Assembly (NCBI GenBank): GCA_016197205.1
Contig: JACPWG010000081.1
Coordinates: 62,001 to 126,000, forward strand
Source of the DNA: Planctomycetota bacterium
GTDB lineage: Bacteria > Planctomycetota > MHYJ01 > WSZJ01 > JACPWG01
Reading direction: 5' to 3'
Length of the DNA: 64,000 bases
Part shown: positions 1 to 9,212 of the stretch, in pieces
Position numbering within the stretch: position 1 is the stretch's first letter
Layout of the letters: the number at the start of each line of letters is the position of its first letter
The notes under the pieces: generated by a model
Database searches by the model: none
Seen by the model: only the letters and a program-made list of their open reading frames with translations
Told to the model about the DNA's origin: nothing
Position numbers and translations under genes: made by a program

Positions 1-132
1 GGACGAATCCTTGACCGCGAGGCCCTCCTTCACTACACTCCCGCTTCCCCGAGTCCCCTGCGTCTGCCCGCGCACGGCGCGGCCGCGGGCCTGGACCCCC
101 GGGGCCCGCATCTCTTGCAAGGAGCCGCAACC

Positions 133-597
133 ATGGCCGTCATTTCGATCGGACAGGAAGCGCCCGATTTCACGTTGAAGACCCAGGACGACAAGGAGTG
201 GTCGCTCCGGGCGCAGCGCGGCAAAAACGTCGTGCTGCTCTGGTACCCCCTCGACTGGAGCCCGACCTGCGAAAAAGAAAACTGCCAGGTCTCCGAGAGC
301 AAGAGCCTCTATGGCGCCGACCGCGTCGTCGTCGGCGTGAGCCGCGACAGCGTCTGGAGCCACCGCGCCTGGAAGGCGGCCAAGAACCTCGGCCACGACC
401 TCCTCGCGGACCCGACGCTCGAAGTGACCAGGAAATTCGGGCTTGAGCATCCCAAGGTTCCGTTCATCAGCCAGCGGGCGACGGTGATCGTCGACAAGCA
501 GGGCAAGGTGGCGTACGTGCAGGTACAGGAAAAGACCCCCGAAGCGCGCGACATGCACGCGGTCCAGGCCGCGCTCGCCGCGCTGCCGAACGCGTGA
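133..597 (+). CDS. bcp: Bcp-type peroxiredoxin
   Basis: This 154-aa thioredoxin-fold peroxidase should reduce H2O2 and organic peroxides in the cytoplasm, using thioredoxin or a similar donor. The peroxidatic cysteine lies in PLDWSPTC, which matches the family pattern P-x3-T/S-x2-C. A second cysteine five residues later (CEKENC) matches the resolving cysteine of E. coli Bcp, so an atypical 2-Cys mechanism is expected. Length and the APDF entry motif fit the AhpC/TSA superfamily. I chose the ATG at 133 because AAGGAG sits 8 bases upstream; an in-frame TTG 18 bases earlier has no such site. The gene stands alone. An AhpE-like 1-Cys role is less likely given the second cysteine. Confidence 0.88.
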   Translation: MAVISIGQEAPDFTLKTQDDKEWSLRAQRGKNVVLLWYPLDWSPTCEKENCQVSESKSLYGADRVVVGVSRDSVWSHRAWKAAKNLGHDLLADPTLEVTRKFGLEHPKVPFISQRATVIVDKQGKVAYVQVQEKTPEARDMHAVQAALAALPNA

Positions 598-826
598 GGT
601 CCGCGAAGGTCCGGGAGAGCGTGAGGGGGGGGTGGGGGGGAATGAACGCGAGCACGGAAGCGTGCGAGGGCTGCGAGGAGCAGGCGGCCTCGGCCTGCCG
701 GCCGGGGCCGTCACCCCCCTCGTCCCGCGGGCAGGCGGAGGCGGCTCGGGAGGGGACGAGGACCGGTCGCGCAGGCGGCGTCCGGGCTGGTGGCGGCGAA
801 GCGGTGAGGCGCGCGCCGCGGGCGCC

Positions 827-1165
827 CTACTCCTTCCCCGCCGGCCCGTATTCCTCGGTGAAGGTCCGCTTCTGGACGCGCTCGACGAGCTCGCAACCGG
901 AGCGCATGTAGGTCAGGATCTCGCCCCTCCCCCACTGCGGGTGCCCTTCGATGTGCTGGATGAGCTCCTGCAGGGTCTGCTTGCGATAGGCGAGTCGCTT
1001 CCCGATCTTGAGCTTCTTGAGGTCGTAGCCGAGCTTGCGGGCCGTGTTGAACACCTTGTCGGCGAGGCTCTTCGCGACCCGGACCTTGGTGTTCTCGTTC
1101 AGGATGTCGCGCACCAAGGCCACGTCCATCCCGACTTCGGACGCGATCTTTTTCAGGTTCGCCAA
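827..1165 (-). CDS. Small LacI-type HTH DNA-binding protein
   Basis: This 112-aa protein opens with a LacI-family helix-turn-helix. The first ~50 residues hold LKKIASEVGMDVALVRDIL, the VAKSLADKVFNTARKLGYD segment and the hinge-like end typical of LacI heads. There is no sugar-binding core, so it cannot be a classical LacI repressor; the remaining ~60 residues are charged and unassigned. It probably binds DNA as a dimer. I chose a TTG start because GAGGAGGT lies just upstream; the longer in-frame reading adds a non-conserved, proline-rich leader. It lies downstream of dcd on the same strand with a 110-base gap. Its target is unknown. Confidence 0.72.
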   Translation of the reverse strand: MANLKKIASEVGMDVALVRDILNENTKVRVAKSLADKVFNTARKLGYDLKKLKIGKRLAYRKQTLQELIQHIEGHPQWGRGEILTYMRSGCELVERVQKRTFTEEYGPAGKE

Positions 1166-1275
1166 GGGACCACCTCCTCTCGGTGGGGTCGTGTTCGAAC
1201 CGGCCGCGGGGAATCGTTGGAATTCCCACGATCCCCGGCTCGTTTGCGTCTCGTGGGGGAAGGTCCTCCCCCGGG

Positions 1276-1836
1276 TCACATCCTCGGCAGGGTGACCTCG
1301 ACCTGCCCCTGGTACTTCCCCTTCTTGTCGCCGTACGAGATCGCGCAGACGTCGTCCGGATCCGCTTCGAAGAAGATCACCTGGGCGATCCCCTCATTCG
1401 CGTAGATTTTCGCGGGCAGCGGCGTCGTGTTGGAGACCTCCAGGGTGGCGAACCCCTCCCATTCGGGCTCGAACGGGGTCACGTTCACGATGATGCCGCA
1501 GCGCGCGTACGTGGACTTCCCCACGCAGACCGTCAGGACGTTTCGGGGGATCTTGAAATACTCGACCGTCCGGGCCAGCGCGAAGGAGTTCGGCGGGATG
1601 ACGCACACGTCCGTCTTGAAATCGACGAACGAGCGGGCGTCGAAGTTCTTCGGGTCGACGACGGCGGTGTGGATGTTGGTGAAGACCTTGAACTCATCGG
1701 CGACGCGGATGTCGTAGCCGTAGGACGAGACGCCATAGGAGATGACGCCCTTGCGCACCTGCCGGTCCTCGAACGGCTTGATCATCCCCTGCTCGACGGC
1801 CAGCCGGCGGATCCAGCGGTCGGACTTGATGCTCAT
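1276..1836 (-). CDS. dcd: dCTP deaminase
   Basis: This 186-aa enzyme deaminates dCTP to dUTP in pyrimidine deoxynucleotide synthesis. Family signatures are visible: the [15 protein letters not shown] segment, the nucleotide-binding [10 protein letters not shown] (GRSSxARxG in other Dcd) and the C-terminal IAQVIFFE. Length fits the family. GGAGG stands 6 bases before the ATG, and a strong sigma-70-like promoter lies 70 bases further upstream. It is transcribed divergently from the secreted EF-hand gene. A bifunctional dCTP deaminase/dUTPase cannot be excluded by eye. Confidence 0.95.
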   Translation of the reverse strand: MSIKSDRWIRRLAVEQGMIKPFEDRQVRKGVISYGVSSYGYDIRVADEFKVFTNIHTAVVDPKNFDARSFVDFKTDVCVIPPNSFALARTVEYFKIPRNVLTVCVGKSTYARCGIIVNVTPFEPEWEGFATLEVSNTTPLPAKIYANEGIAQVIFFEADPDDVCAISYGDKKGKYQGQVEVTLPRM

Positions 1837-1906
1837 GGGTGGTCCTCCGGACCGGATGCGAGGGAGGTGCTTGGGGGGCGGTGGGCCCCGCCAAATGGAA
1901 GCGCCG

Positions 1907-1936
1907 AGTATAGCCGGTCCGGCGAACGGGTGTCAA
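1907..1936 (-). promoter_or_regulatory. Sigma-70-like promoter of dcd
   Basis: On the minus strand TTGACA is followed after 18 bases by TATACT. It points toward dcd and lies back to back with the EF-hand promoter. Confidence 0.8.
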
Positions 1937-1973
1937 GCAAAAGCGCCGGCGCCGGCGGCTTCGGCCATTTCCC

Positions 1974-2002
1974 TTGACCCTGCTGGACGCGCTCCCTAAG
2001 AT
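1974..2002 (+). promoter_or_regulatory. Sigma-70-like promoter of the EF-hand gene
   Basis: TTGACC, 17-base spacer, TAAGAT. It lies about 70 bases upstream of the start codon at 2074 and forms a divergent pair with the dcd promoter. Confidence 0.7.
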
Positions 2003-2073
2003 ACCCCCTCCTCTGGCGGGCCGCTGCGGCCCAAGCCAGGGGGTAATCCGCCTACAACCTAAGGAGGACATGC

Positions 2074-2769
2074 ATGCTCTCGTGGAAACGAGTCCTGGGT
2101 CTCGCGAGCGTCGCGGTGTTCGTCTCGGCCGTCGGGCTCCCCGTGTTCGCCGACGATGAGAAGCCCAAGGACGACGGCGGCAAGCCGGCGGCCGGCGACG
2201 CCAAGGGCGGGGACGCGAAAGGCGGCGATGCCAAGGGTGGCGATGCGAAGGGCGGAGACAGGCGCGGCGGCCGGCGCGGCCCGGACCTGGAGAAAGTTTG
2301 GGGCGAGCTGCTCGCGAAGTTCGACCAGGACAAGGACGGCAAACTGTCGGCCGACGAGTTCAAGGCCTGGCGGGAGGACGCGACCAAGGAGCATGCGGAC
2401 CCGGACAAGGCCCCGGCCTTCGCGAAGAAGCAGTTCGACAAGGACGGGGACGGCAAGCTCTCCGACGACGAGAAGGCCGCGCTGAAGAAGGACTTGGACG
2501 CGAGGAACGCCAAGTACAACGAGGCGTGGGAGGCGGCGTGGAAGAAGGCCGCGAAGGACGGCAAGCTCGAGAAGGAGAGCTGGGTCGCGGCCGCGAAGGA
2601 GATCGCGAACGAGATGCGCAAGGCCGGGCGCGAGGCCCACAAGGGCGGGCACGGCGACGGCAAGGCGGGGGAGGGCGACGCGAAGCCCGGTGACGGCGAC
2701 GACGACGCCGGCGGCGAAGACAAGGGCGCCCCGAAGGCCGGCGGCGAGGGCGGCGGGGACAAGAAGTAG
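2074..2769 (+). CDS. Secreted EF-hand protein
   Basis: This 231-aa exported protein starts with a clear Sec signal peptide (basic WKR, hydrophobic stretch, cleavage near VFADD). After it come four tandem DAKGG pentapeptides in a Gly/Asp/Lys linker. Two EF-hand calcium loops follow: DQDKDGKLSADE and DKDGDGKLSDDE, both with Asp at positions 1, 3 and 5, Gly at 6 and an acid at 12. The C-terminus is again Gly/Asp/Lys-rich and looks disordered. EF-hand proteins of this kind are common in planctomycetes; binding of Ca2+ is inferred from the loops. AAGGAGG precedes the ATG. Its partner is unknown. Confidence 0.8.
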   Translation: MLSWKRVLGLASVAVFVSAVGLPVFADDEKPKDDGGKPAAGDAKGGDAKGGDAKGGDAKGGDRRGGRRGPDLEKVWGELLAKFDQDKDGKLSADEFKAWREDATKEHADPDKAPAFAKKQFDKDGDGKLSDDEKAALKKDLDARNAKYNEAWEAAWKKAAKDGKLEKESWVAAAKEIANEMRKAGREAHKGGHGDGKAGEGDAKPGDGDDDAGGEDKGAPKAGGEGGGDKK

Positions 2770-2775
2770 CCCCAA

Positions 2776-2839
2776 GCGCCCGCGCAAAAATAACTGCGCA
2801 GACTCGGACCTCGAGGTAACGTAACTCTTGCGCGGGCGC
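2776..2839. repeat. Palindromic intergenic element, short copy (family R8)
   Basis: A 64-bp element bounded by inverted 12-mers GCGCCCGCGCAA and TTGCGCGGGCGC. A second copy at 44509-44620 has the same ends and the same internal ACTGCGCAGA-like segment but about 50 more central bases. Confidence 0.75.
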
Positions 2840-2882
2840 CAAGCGCCCGGCGGCGGCCCTCCCGGGGCCGCCTGGCGAACCA

Positions 2883-2924
2883 AGAAAAAAAGAAAGGGAC
2901 CCGCGGCACGAGGCCGCGGGTCCC
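2883..2924 (-). terminator. Rho-independent terminator of tRNA-Gly
   Basis: A 12-bp GC stem (2896-2907 with 2913-2924) with a 5-base loop. On the minus strand it is followed by a T-rich tract (2883-2895). It lies just past the tRNA-Gly 3' end. Confidence 0.8.
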
Positions 2925-2941
2925 TTCTCTATGGAGCGGAG

Positions 2942-3017
2942 TGGAGCGGGCGACCGGGCTTGAACCGGCGACAACGACGTTGGCAACGTCGTGCTCTACC
3001 AACTGAGCTACGCCCGC
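2942..3017 (-). tRNA. tRNA-Gly(GCC), stand-alone
   Basis: All arms pair: acceptor GCGGGCG/CGCCCGC, anticodon stem CGACG/CGTCG with loop TTGCCAA, and a normal TTC T-loop. The discriminator is T and CCA is encoded. It has its own promoter and terminator. The tRNA array holds a second Gly(GCC) with an abnormal T-loop. Confidence 0.96.
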
Positions 3018-3030
3018 TGGTCGAACCGCT

Positions 3031-3058
3031 ATTCTAGCGGCGGAGCTTCGACAGTCAA
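3031..3058 (-). promoter_or_regulatory. Promoter of tRNA-Gly(GCC)
   Basis: On the minus strand TTGACT, a 16-base spacer and TAGAAT end 13 bases before the tRNA 5' end. Confidence 0.75.
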
Positions 3059-3261
3059 CACTTTTTCGGTTGCGGGCGAAAGTTCGCCGCCGCCCCCCCC
3101 CGGACTCGCCGCGCCGGCCGGCCGCGGGCGGAGCGCCTGCCGCGCCGCGGCCGGCCTTCCGCGCGGCGGCTGAGTGCGGGGTTGGCGGCGCCGGGGGCAC
3201 GGCCGGCAAGTCCGAATATTGTGGGCGGCGGCCCGCGCCGGGCACCGGACCCTTTTTCGTC

Positions 3262-3291
3262 TTGACTCCCGCCTCCGATTCGCTATAGAAT
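3262..3291 (+). promoter_or_regulatory. Promoter of pilB
   Basis: TTGACT followed by overlapping -10 candidates TATAGA (16-base spacer) and TAGAAT (18-base spacer), about 90 bases before the pilB start. Confidence 0.65.
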
Positions 3292-3381
3292 CCGAGCATC
3301 GAAACGACTCGGTCGCTCCCCCATTTCTCCTCGGCGCCCCGAAGCACGCCCCGCGTTGCCCTCGACCTCCGGAGGGAATTC

Positions 3382-5124
3382 ATGTACACGCCGCAGAAGC
3401 CCCTGGGCCAGTTGCTGAAGGAGATGGAGCTCGTCACGGAGGGGCAGATCCAGGAAGCGCTCGCCATTCAACGCGAGAAGGGCGGCGCGCTCGGCCGGAT
3501 CCTGGTCGACCTGGGGTACGTCACCGAAGAGGAAATGCTCCTCGCCCTCGGCGCCCAGGTCGGGATGGAGGTCGTGAACCTGGACGAAGTGGACGTCCAG
3601 CGGGACGTGGTCAGCAAGGTGTCGCCGACCATGGCCAAGGTCTACAAGATCATCCCGATCAAGTTCGAAAACAACTGTCTCACCGTCGCCATGGCGGACC
3701 CGCTCAACGTGAGCGTCCTCGACGACCTCCGGTTCATGCTGAACTGCGACGTGCAGGGGGCCGTCTCGAACGAGGACGCCGTCAACAAGGCCCTCGAGCG
3801 CTACTACGCGGGCCAGACGGAGACGGTCGACGACATCCTCAAGGAAATGACCGACGCGGCCGCGGCCACGGCCGGGGCGCCGATGACGACCGGCGGAGGG
3901 GCGAGCGGCGACGGCAAGAAGATCTTCGACATCGCCAGCCTCGAGACGATGGCCAACCAGGCCCCGGTCATCAAGCTGCTCAACCTGATCCTCCTGCAGG
4001 CCATCAAGGACCAGGCCTCGGACATCCATTTCGAGCCGTTCGAGACCGAGTTCAAGGTCCGGTACCGGGTCGACGGCGTGCTCTATGAAATGATGCCGCC
4101 GCCGCTGCACCTGGCCATCGCCCTGATCTCCCGTATCAAGGTCATGTCGAACCTGGACATCTCCGAGGTGCGTCTCCCGCAGGACGGACGCATCATGCTG
4201 GCGATCGGCGGGAAGCCCGTCGACCTCCGCGTGTCCACGCTGCCCACGATGTTCGGCGAGAGCGTCGTCATGCGTATTCTCGACCGGAGCGTCGTCTCCC
4301 TCGACATCGACAACGTCGGGCTGCGGGAGGAGGACATGGGGCTGGTGAAGCGCCTCATCGACCTCCCCAACGGCATCATCCTCGTCACGGGCCCGACGGG
4401 GTCCGGCAAGACCACGACCCTCTACTCCTGTCTCAACTACGTCAACGACATCCAGTGGAAGATCATCACCACCGAAGACCCCGTCGAGTACGATCTCGAG
4501 GGGATCATCCAGTGCCAGATCAACGAAGAGGCCGGGCTGACCTACGCCGCCTGTCTCCGCGCGATCCTCCGGCAGGACCCGGACATCCTGCTCGTCGGGG
4601 AAATCCGCGACCTGGAGACCGCGGAAATCGCGATCGAGGCCTCGCTCACCGGGCACATGGTCTTCACGACCCTGCACACGAACGACGCCCCCTCCACGAT
4701 CACGCGTCTCATCGACCTCGGGGTCGAGACCTTCCTGATCGCGGCGACCCTGGAGGCGGTCATCGCCCAGCGCCTCGTCCGGAAAATCTGCCTGAAGTGC
4801 AAGGAGCAGTACGAGCCGCCCGAGGAAGTCCTCATGGAGGTCGAGCTCACGCAGGACGACATCCAGGGGAAGAACTTCTGCGAGGGGCGCGGCTGCCCGG
4901 CCTGCAACAACACGGGTTACAAGGGGCGCCTCGCGCTCTTCGAGATCATGCTCTGCACGACCAAGATCCGCGAGTTGGTCATGGAGAACGCGTCCACGGA
5001 CAAGCTGCGGATGGTGGCCCGGGAGCAGGGCATGCGGACCCTGCGCGAGAGCGGACTGCTCGCCATTTTCGACGGCATCACGACGATCGAGGAGGTCGTC
5101 CGCGAGACCCTCGCGATCACGTAG
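3382..5124 (+). CDS. pilB: Type IV pilus / type II secretion assembly ATPase
   Basis: This 580-aa hexameric ATPase powers extension of a type IV pilus or pseudopilus at the cytoplasmic face of the inner membrane. The N-terminus (about 1-150) is a GspE-N/MshEN-type helical domain. The ATPase core has Walker A GPTGSGKTT at 337-345, the Asp box around TTEDPVEYD and a His box at LTGHMVFTTLHTND. A zinc-binding tetracysteine module is complete (CLKC at 470-473 and C500, C505, C508), which distinguishes PilB/GspE from the retraction ATPase PilT. GGAGGG precedes the ATG. pilC follows after 172 bases. No pilin or secretin gene is in the window, so pilus versus type II secretion stays open. Confidence 0.93.
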   Translation: MYTPQKPLGQLLKEMELVTEGQIQEALAIQREKGGALGRILVDLGYVTEEEMLLALGAQVGMEVVNLDEVDVQRDVVSKVSPTMAKVYKIIPIKFENNCLTVAMADPLNVSVLDDLRFMLNCDVQGAVSNEDAVNKALERYYAGQTETVDDILKEMTDAAAATAGAPMTTGGGASGDGKKIFDIASLETMANQAPVIKLLNLILLQAIKDQASDIHFEPFETEFKVRYRVDGVLYEMMPPPLHLAIALISRIKVMSNLDISEVRLPQDGRIMLAIGGKPVDLRVSTLPTMFGESVVMRILDRSVVSLDIDNVGLREEDMGLVKRLIDLPNGIILVTGPTGSGKTTTLYSCLNYVNDIQWKIITTEDPVEYDLEGIIQCQINEEAGLTYAACLRAILRQDPDILLVGEIRDLETAEIAIEASLTGHMVFTTLHTNDAPSTITRLIDLGVETFLIAATLEAVIAQRLVRKICLKCKEQYEPPEEVLMEVELTQDDIQGKNFCEGRGCPACNNTGYKGRLALFEIMLCTTKIRELVMENASTDKLRMVAREQGMRTLRESGLLAIFDGITTIEEVVRETLAIT

Positions 5125-5296
5125 GCTTCCGCCGCCGGTTGGCCGCGGGAACGAGCGGGGTCGGCGGCAAACCGAGACCTGACGGGACACGCGTCCCGAT
5201 TCGCGCTACTCCTGCGATTTCGCCCCTGCCAGCCGATCCGGCCCGCCTCGGCCCGCATCGACCGGCGGAGGATCAGCGACCTTTTGGAGGTTCGAC

Positions 5297-6532
5297 ATGG
5301 GTGTATTCACCTACGAGGCGGTCGACAGCAAGGGGAAGAAGATCAAGGCCGAGATCGAGGCCGCCAACACCCAGGAGGCCATCAACAAGGTCCACACGAT
5401 GGGGTACTTCCCCACGAACGTGAAGGAGAAGGGGGCCGCCGGCGGGGCGGTGCGCGGTCCGGTCGCGAAGAAGAAGGGAGGCGCGATCATCCTCGGCGGC
5501 GTCTCCAACAAGCAGCTCACCACGTTCACGCAACAGCTCTCCATTCTGCAGGACGCGGGCCTGCCGATCGTGCGCTCCCTGAAGATCCTGGAGGGGCAGA
5601 TGAAGCCCTGCCTCCTGAAGAACATCGTGGGGCAGGTCGCGGAGGACGTCGAAAGCGGCTCGTCCCTGTCCGAGGCCCTCGGCAAACACCCCAGGGCCTT
5701 CGACAAGCTGTACGTCAACATGGTGAAGGCCGGCGAGGCGGGCGGCGTGCTCGACACGATCCTCCAGCGTCTCGCGTCCTTCATGGAAAAGGCGCAGAAG
5801 TTGAAGGCCAAGGTCGTCGGCGCGTCCATCTACCCGGCGGCCGTCGTGACCGTGGCCGTCATCATCGTGTCCGCCATCATGGTCTTCGTCATCCCGTCGT
5901 TCGAGAAGGTGTTCTCGGACCTGGGCAAGACCCTGCCGCCCCTGACCGACGCCCTGCTCAAGATCAGCCGCATCGTCGCGAAGTTCTGGTACCTCATCCC
6001 GCTCATCCCCTTCCTGATCTGGATCGCGACCGTCCTCATCGGCCGGAACAAGGCCGGCCGGCTGCTGCTCGACAAGTTCAAGCTCCACATGCCGTTCTTC
6101 GGCTTCATCATCAAGAAGTCGACCATCAGCCGCTTCTGCCGGACGCTCGGCACCCTCATCACGTCCGGCGTGCCGATCCTCGAGGCTCTCTCCATCGTCA
6201 AGAACGCCATCGGCAACGAGGTCATCGCGAACGCGGTCCAGAGCGTGCACGACTCGATCCGGGAAGGTGAATCCATCGCCGAGCCCCTCGCGCAAACCAA
6301 GGTGTTCGACGACATGGTCATCAACATGATCGACGTCGGCGAGGAAACCGGCGAACTGGACAAGATGCTCATCAAGATCGCCGACAACTTCGACGACGAA
6401 GTCGACAACGCGGTCGGCGCCCTCATGAGCATCCTCGAGCCGGCCCTGATCATCGGGATGGGAGGTACGATCGGGACCATCGTCATCGCCCTGTTCCTCC
6501 CGCTCATCGACCTGATCAAGTCGATGTCCTAG
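5297..6532 (+). CDS. pilC: PilC/GspF-type inner-membrane platform protein
   Basis: This 411-aa inner-membrane protein anchors the assembly machinery and interacts with the PilB ATPase. It has two T2SSF repeats, each with the family's FTQQL..L..AGLPI / FCRTLGTLITSGVPI opening and a GGVLD or TGELD segment. Three membrane helices are visible (around residues 175-195, 225-245 and near the C-terminus). The N-terminal ~60 residues carry the FTYEAVDSKGKK motif of the family. GGAGG stands before the ATG. It lies directly downstream of pilB and is probably co-transcribed. Confidence 0.93.
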   Translation: MGVFTYEAVDSKGKKIKAEIEAANTQEAINKVHTMGYFPTNVKEKGAAGGAVRGPVAKKKGGAIILGGVSNKQLTTFTQQLSILQDAGLPIVRSLKILEGQMKPCLLKNIVGQVAEDVESGSSLSEALGKHPRAFDKLYVNMVKAGEAGGVLDTILQRLASFMEKAQKLKAKVVGASIYPAAVVTVAVIIVSAIMVFVIPSFEKVFSDLGKTLPPLTDALLKISRIVAKFWYLIPLIPFLIWIATVLIGRNKAGRLLLDKFKLHMPFFGFIIKKSTISRFCRTLGTLITSGVPILEALSIVKNAIGNEVIANAVQSVHDSIREGESIAEPLAQTKVFDDMVINMIDVGEETGELDKMLIKIADNFDDEVDNAVGALMSILEPALIIGMGGTIGTIVIALFLPLIDLIKSMS

Positions 6533-6563
6533 GCTCCCGTCAGCTCCGGCCTCGAACTTCCCG

Positions 6564-6596
6564 GGAGCGGCTTCCCCTGAGCGGGGGAGCCGCTCC
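6564..6596 (+). terminator. Strong hairpin after pilC, possible terminator
   Basis: A 14-bp near-perfect stem (6564-6577 with 6583-6596) lies 30 bases past the pilC stop. There is no clear U-tract, so it may only stabilise the 3' end. Confidence 0.5.
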
Positions 6597-6748
6597 TGCC
6601 GTTTGCAGCCCGAGCCCAAGCCCTGCCCCTCCGCGTCGTGACCGCGCGAGGGTGGGGTGACGGGCGCCCGGAGCGTGACCTCCTCGCTCGACTTTGCCCG
6701 CGGCGATCCGCGCCCGGGTCGCCGCTCCTTGCGACTGAGGGAGGCTTC

Positions 6749-8440
6749 GTGTCCCTCCGCTACAAGATCTTCCTCGGCGCCGGCCTCACGATGATCGCGG
6801 TGGTCAGCCTCCTCACGCTCCACATCTCCGTCGAAACGCTCACCCGCGCCGCCGACGAAAGGCGTCGCATCGGCAACCTCATCTTCCACGTCGTCCAGGA
6901 GTGGATCGATGAGCGCAGGCCCGTGAGCGCCGCCGCCGCCGATGCCGAAACCTGGGTCGAGTTCAATCGGCGCCTCTCCAAAAACGACCTCTTCCGCTCC
7001 TGGCTCATCGTCGACTCCTCCTCCAAAGCGCTCGCCTGGGATCCCGACCTGCAGGACGTCGAGGTCGCGCGCGCCGACCCCAACCTCGCCCTGGCCGCCA
7101 AACGCCAGGAAATCACCGTGTCCGGCAACCATGTCTACGTCCCCCTCGTCCTGTCCGAGGGCTCCCAGGTCGTCGTGCTCCGCAACGACATCCGCCACCT
7201 CACCGTCCCCGAAACCTACATCACCCAGTTGATCAAGTCCGACATCGGCATCATGGCCCTCGGCACCGTGCTCCTCGTCCTCATCCTCTACATCCTCCTC
7301 AATGCGCTCGTGGTCCGTCCGCTCGAGACCCTCTCCGACGCGAGCCGGGCCATCGCCGCCGGCAACTACAAGATCGCCATCGGCCTCCAGGGCGCCGTGG
7401 TGCGCGTCCGGGAGGTGACGAAGGAGGAGGAGGAGCGGGAGGAGGCGCTCCCGCCCGCGCCCGCCCTCGAACAGCCGGACGAGCTCTATCGCCTCGTCGA
7501 CAGCTTCAACCAGATGCTCCGCGCGATCCGCTCCCGGGACCGGAATCTCCAGCGAAAGATCCGCGAGGCCACCGACCAGATCCAGGAAACCCAGCGCGGG
7601 CTCATGGTCGCGCAGAAGCTGTCCGCGACCGGCACCCTCGCCGCCGGCATCGCGCACGAGATCAACAATCCGCTCGGAGGCCTTATCAACGCCGCCCGCA
7701 CCCTCCAGAAGCCCGGCATCGCGGAAGAACGCCGCCAAACCTACCTCAAGCTCATCGTCGACGGCCTCGCGCGGATCGGCGACATCGTGAAGATGCTCCT
7801 CCAATTCTCCCCGCGCCAGCCCAACCCCTGCCCGGTCGAGCTCCGGCCCGTCGTGGAACGCGCGGTCGCTCTCGTGCAACACAAGCTGACCAAGTACCAG
7901 ATCCGGCTCGAAGACGCCCTGGACCCCGGCCTCCCCCTCGTCTTCGCCGAGCCCCAGGAGCTGCAGCAGGTCTTCGTGAACCTCCTCATGAACGCCGCCG
8001 ACGCCATCGGGAAGCGCGGCGGCCGCATCCGCGTCTTCCACGAGACCCGACCGGGGGAGGTCACCGTCGCCGTCCAAGACGACGGCTGCGGCATGGAACC
8101 GCAGGTCCTCGAGAAGGCCTTCGACCTTTTTTTTACCACCAAACCCGCGGGCGAGGGCACCGGCCTCGGTCTCGCCGTGGTCCACAACATCGTGCAGGGG
8201 CACGGCGGAAGGATCGAGCTCCAGAGCGGAAAGGGGGGCGGAACGACCGTGCGCGTCACGCTGCCGATCCGGAAGGCCCCCGCGGTGCCGCCGCCCGCAC
8301 CGCCGCCCGCGCAGGCGCAGGCCTCGCTGCAGGGCGCGCTGTCGCCCTCCGACGCCGCCCCCCCTCCGGCCCCGGCGCCGGCCCCCACCCTCGCCGTGCC
8401 CCCGCAGCCCCAGCCTCCGCCCGCACCCCCCAACGCCTGA
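6749..8440 (+). CDS. Membrane sensor histidine kinase (NtrB-like core)
   Basis: This 563-aa two-component sensor has TM1 near residues 5-27, a ~140-residue periplasmic region, TM2 near 165-190, a HAMP segment and a coiled coil. The kinase core follows: H-box GIAHEINNPLGG, N-box VFVNLLMNAADAI, G1 VQDDGCGM, F-box FFTTK and G2 GTGLGLAV. The H-box resembles NtrB/AtoS-type kinases. The last ~60 residues are almost all Pro and Ala, which is unusual for a kinase. I chose the GTG at 6749, preceded by GAGGGAGG, because it places the signal-anchor helix at the N-terminus; the longer reading adds 37 unlikely residues. No receiver gene is adjacent. Confidence 0.85.
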   Translation: MSLRYKIFLGAGLTMIAVVSLLTLHISVETLTRAADERRRIGNLIFHVVQEWIDERRPVSAAAADAETWVEFNRRLSKNDLFRSWLIVDSSSKALAWDPDLQDVEVARADPNLALAAKRQEITVSGNHVYVPLVLSEGSQVVVLRNDIRHLTVPETYITQLIKSDIGIMALGTVLLVLILYILLNALVVRPLETLSDASRAIAAGNYKIAIGLQGAVVRVREVTKEEEEREEALPPAPALEQPDELYRLVDSFNQMLRAIRSRDRNLQRKIREATDQIQETQRGLMVAQKLSATGTLAAGIAHEINNPLGGLINAARTLQKPGIAEERRQTYLKLIVDGLARIGDIVKMLLQFSPRQPNPCPVELRPVVERAVALVQHKLTKYQIRLEDALDPGLPLVFAEPQELQQVFVNLLMNAADAIGKRGGRIRVFHETRPGEVTVAVQDDGCGMEPQVLEKAFDLFFTTKPAGEGTGLGLAVVHNIVQGHGGRIELQSGKGGGTTVRVTLPIRKAPAVPPPAPPPAQAQASLQGALSPSDAAPPPAPAPAPTLAVPPQPQPPPAPPNA

Positions 8441-8512
8441 GTACCACCCGGTTCCGCCGGCAGCGTCCGCTCCCGCCCGGGCCACCAACTTTCACGCCGT
8501 CCCGCTTTGTGC

Positions 8513-8542
8513 TTGGCAGGACCCGCCTGCGCCCGGTAAAAT
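8513..8542 (+). promoter_or_regulatory. Promoter of the 138-aa gene
   Basis: TTGGCA, 18-base spacer, TAAAAT, ending 32 bases before the ATG at 8575. Confidence 0.65.
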
Positions 8543-8574
8543 CGCGGGGTATTTCGGCCTTCCGGAGCGAGACC

Positions 8575-8991
8575 ATGGACGAATTCAAAAACCTCGACCG
8601 AGACTACCGGAACGGCAGGTTCCGGGCGATCGAGGTCGACCTCGAGAACTTCATCCGGAAGAACCGAGAGAACATTCGACGCTTTCAGGAGGAGAATCTC
8701 CGGAAACTCAAGTCCGCCTCCCCCTCCGACGCGCTCGCGATCAAATGGTACATCATGCAGATCCAGACCATCAATCCGGTGGACGAGATCAAGAGCCAGC
8801 TCGACGAGATCGAAAAGGAAATCTGGTACCAGGCGCAGCAGCATGGGCCGGGGCTGGACCGGAGCCGGGTCGCGAAGGAGTGGTGCCGCCGTCACGCGCC
8901 CGGCTGGCGCGATCACCGGGTCCTCGCGATCATCTACGTGCTCGACCGGAACGTGGACCGGTACGTCCAGATCTTGCGGGAACCCCTCTAG
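8575..8991 (+). CDS. Unassigned 138-aa charged protein
   Basis: I do not recognise a family. The protein is soluble and highly charged, with a predicted long helix over residues 20-80 (RKNRENIRRFQEENLRKLK, then DEIKSQLDEIEKEIWYQ) that could form a coiled coil. The C-terminal half is aromatic and basic and includes a single WCRRH. The ATG has GGAGCGAG upstream and its own promoter, and the codon pattern matches neighbours, so it is a real gene. Its stop codon TAG lies directly at the edge of an intergenic transposon-like element. Confidence 0.7.
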   Translation: MDEFKNLDRDYRNGRFRAIEVDLENFIRKNRENIRRFQEENLRKLKSASPSDALAIKWYIMQIQTINPVDEIKSQLDEIEKEIWYQAQQHGPGLDRSRVAKEWCRRHAPGWRDHRVLAIIYVLDRNVDRYVQILREPL

Positions 8992-9212
8992 CGGGGCTTC
9001 GTCGTTTCCGTAGGTTCTTCATGTCTCTTGGCCCCGACCCGCCTCGAAAGCCGGGGAGGGAGAACGAAGGCTTAATTCTCAATGATCAAGGTTCAAGCAA
9101 AGCTCAAGACACAATGCTCAACGCCTTGCTCGCGTGCGTGACCGAATTTCCGGAAGTCCGCTGACGAAGCAGCTCGGTGAAGAGCAGCGTTGACGTTTCG
9201 GGCCTGCCTGAG

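Noticed and set aside
5273-8488. A 1,071-codon open frame on the minus strand opposite pilC and the histidine kinase.
   Set aside because: It is the shadow of high-GC genes on the other strand: low-complexity Asp/Glu/Gly/Val/His composition, no domain, no ribosome site. Similar shadows lie at 3283-5190, 17644-19299, 41789-44293 and 54449-56134.
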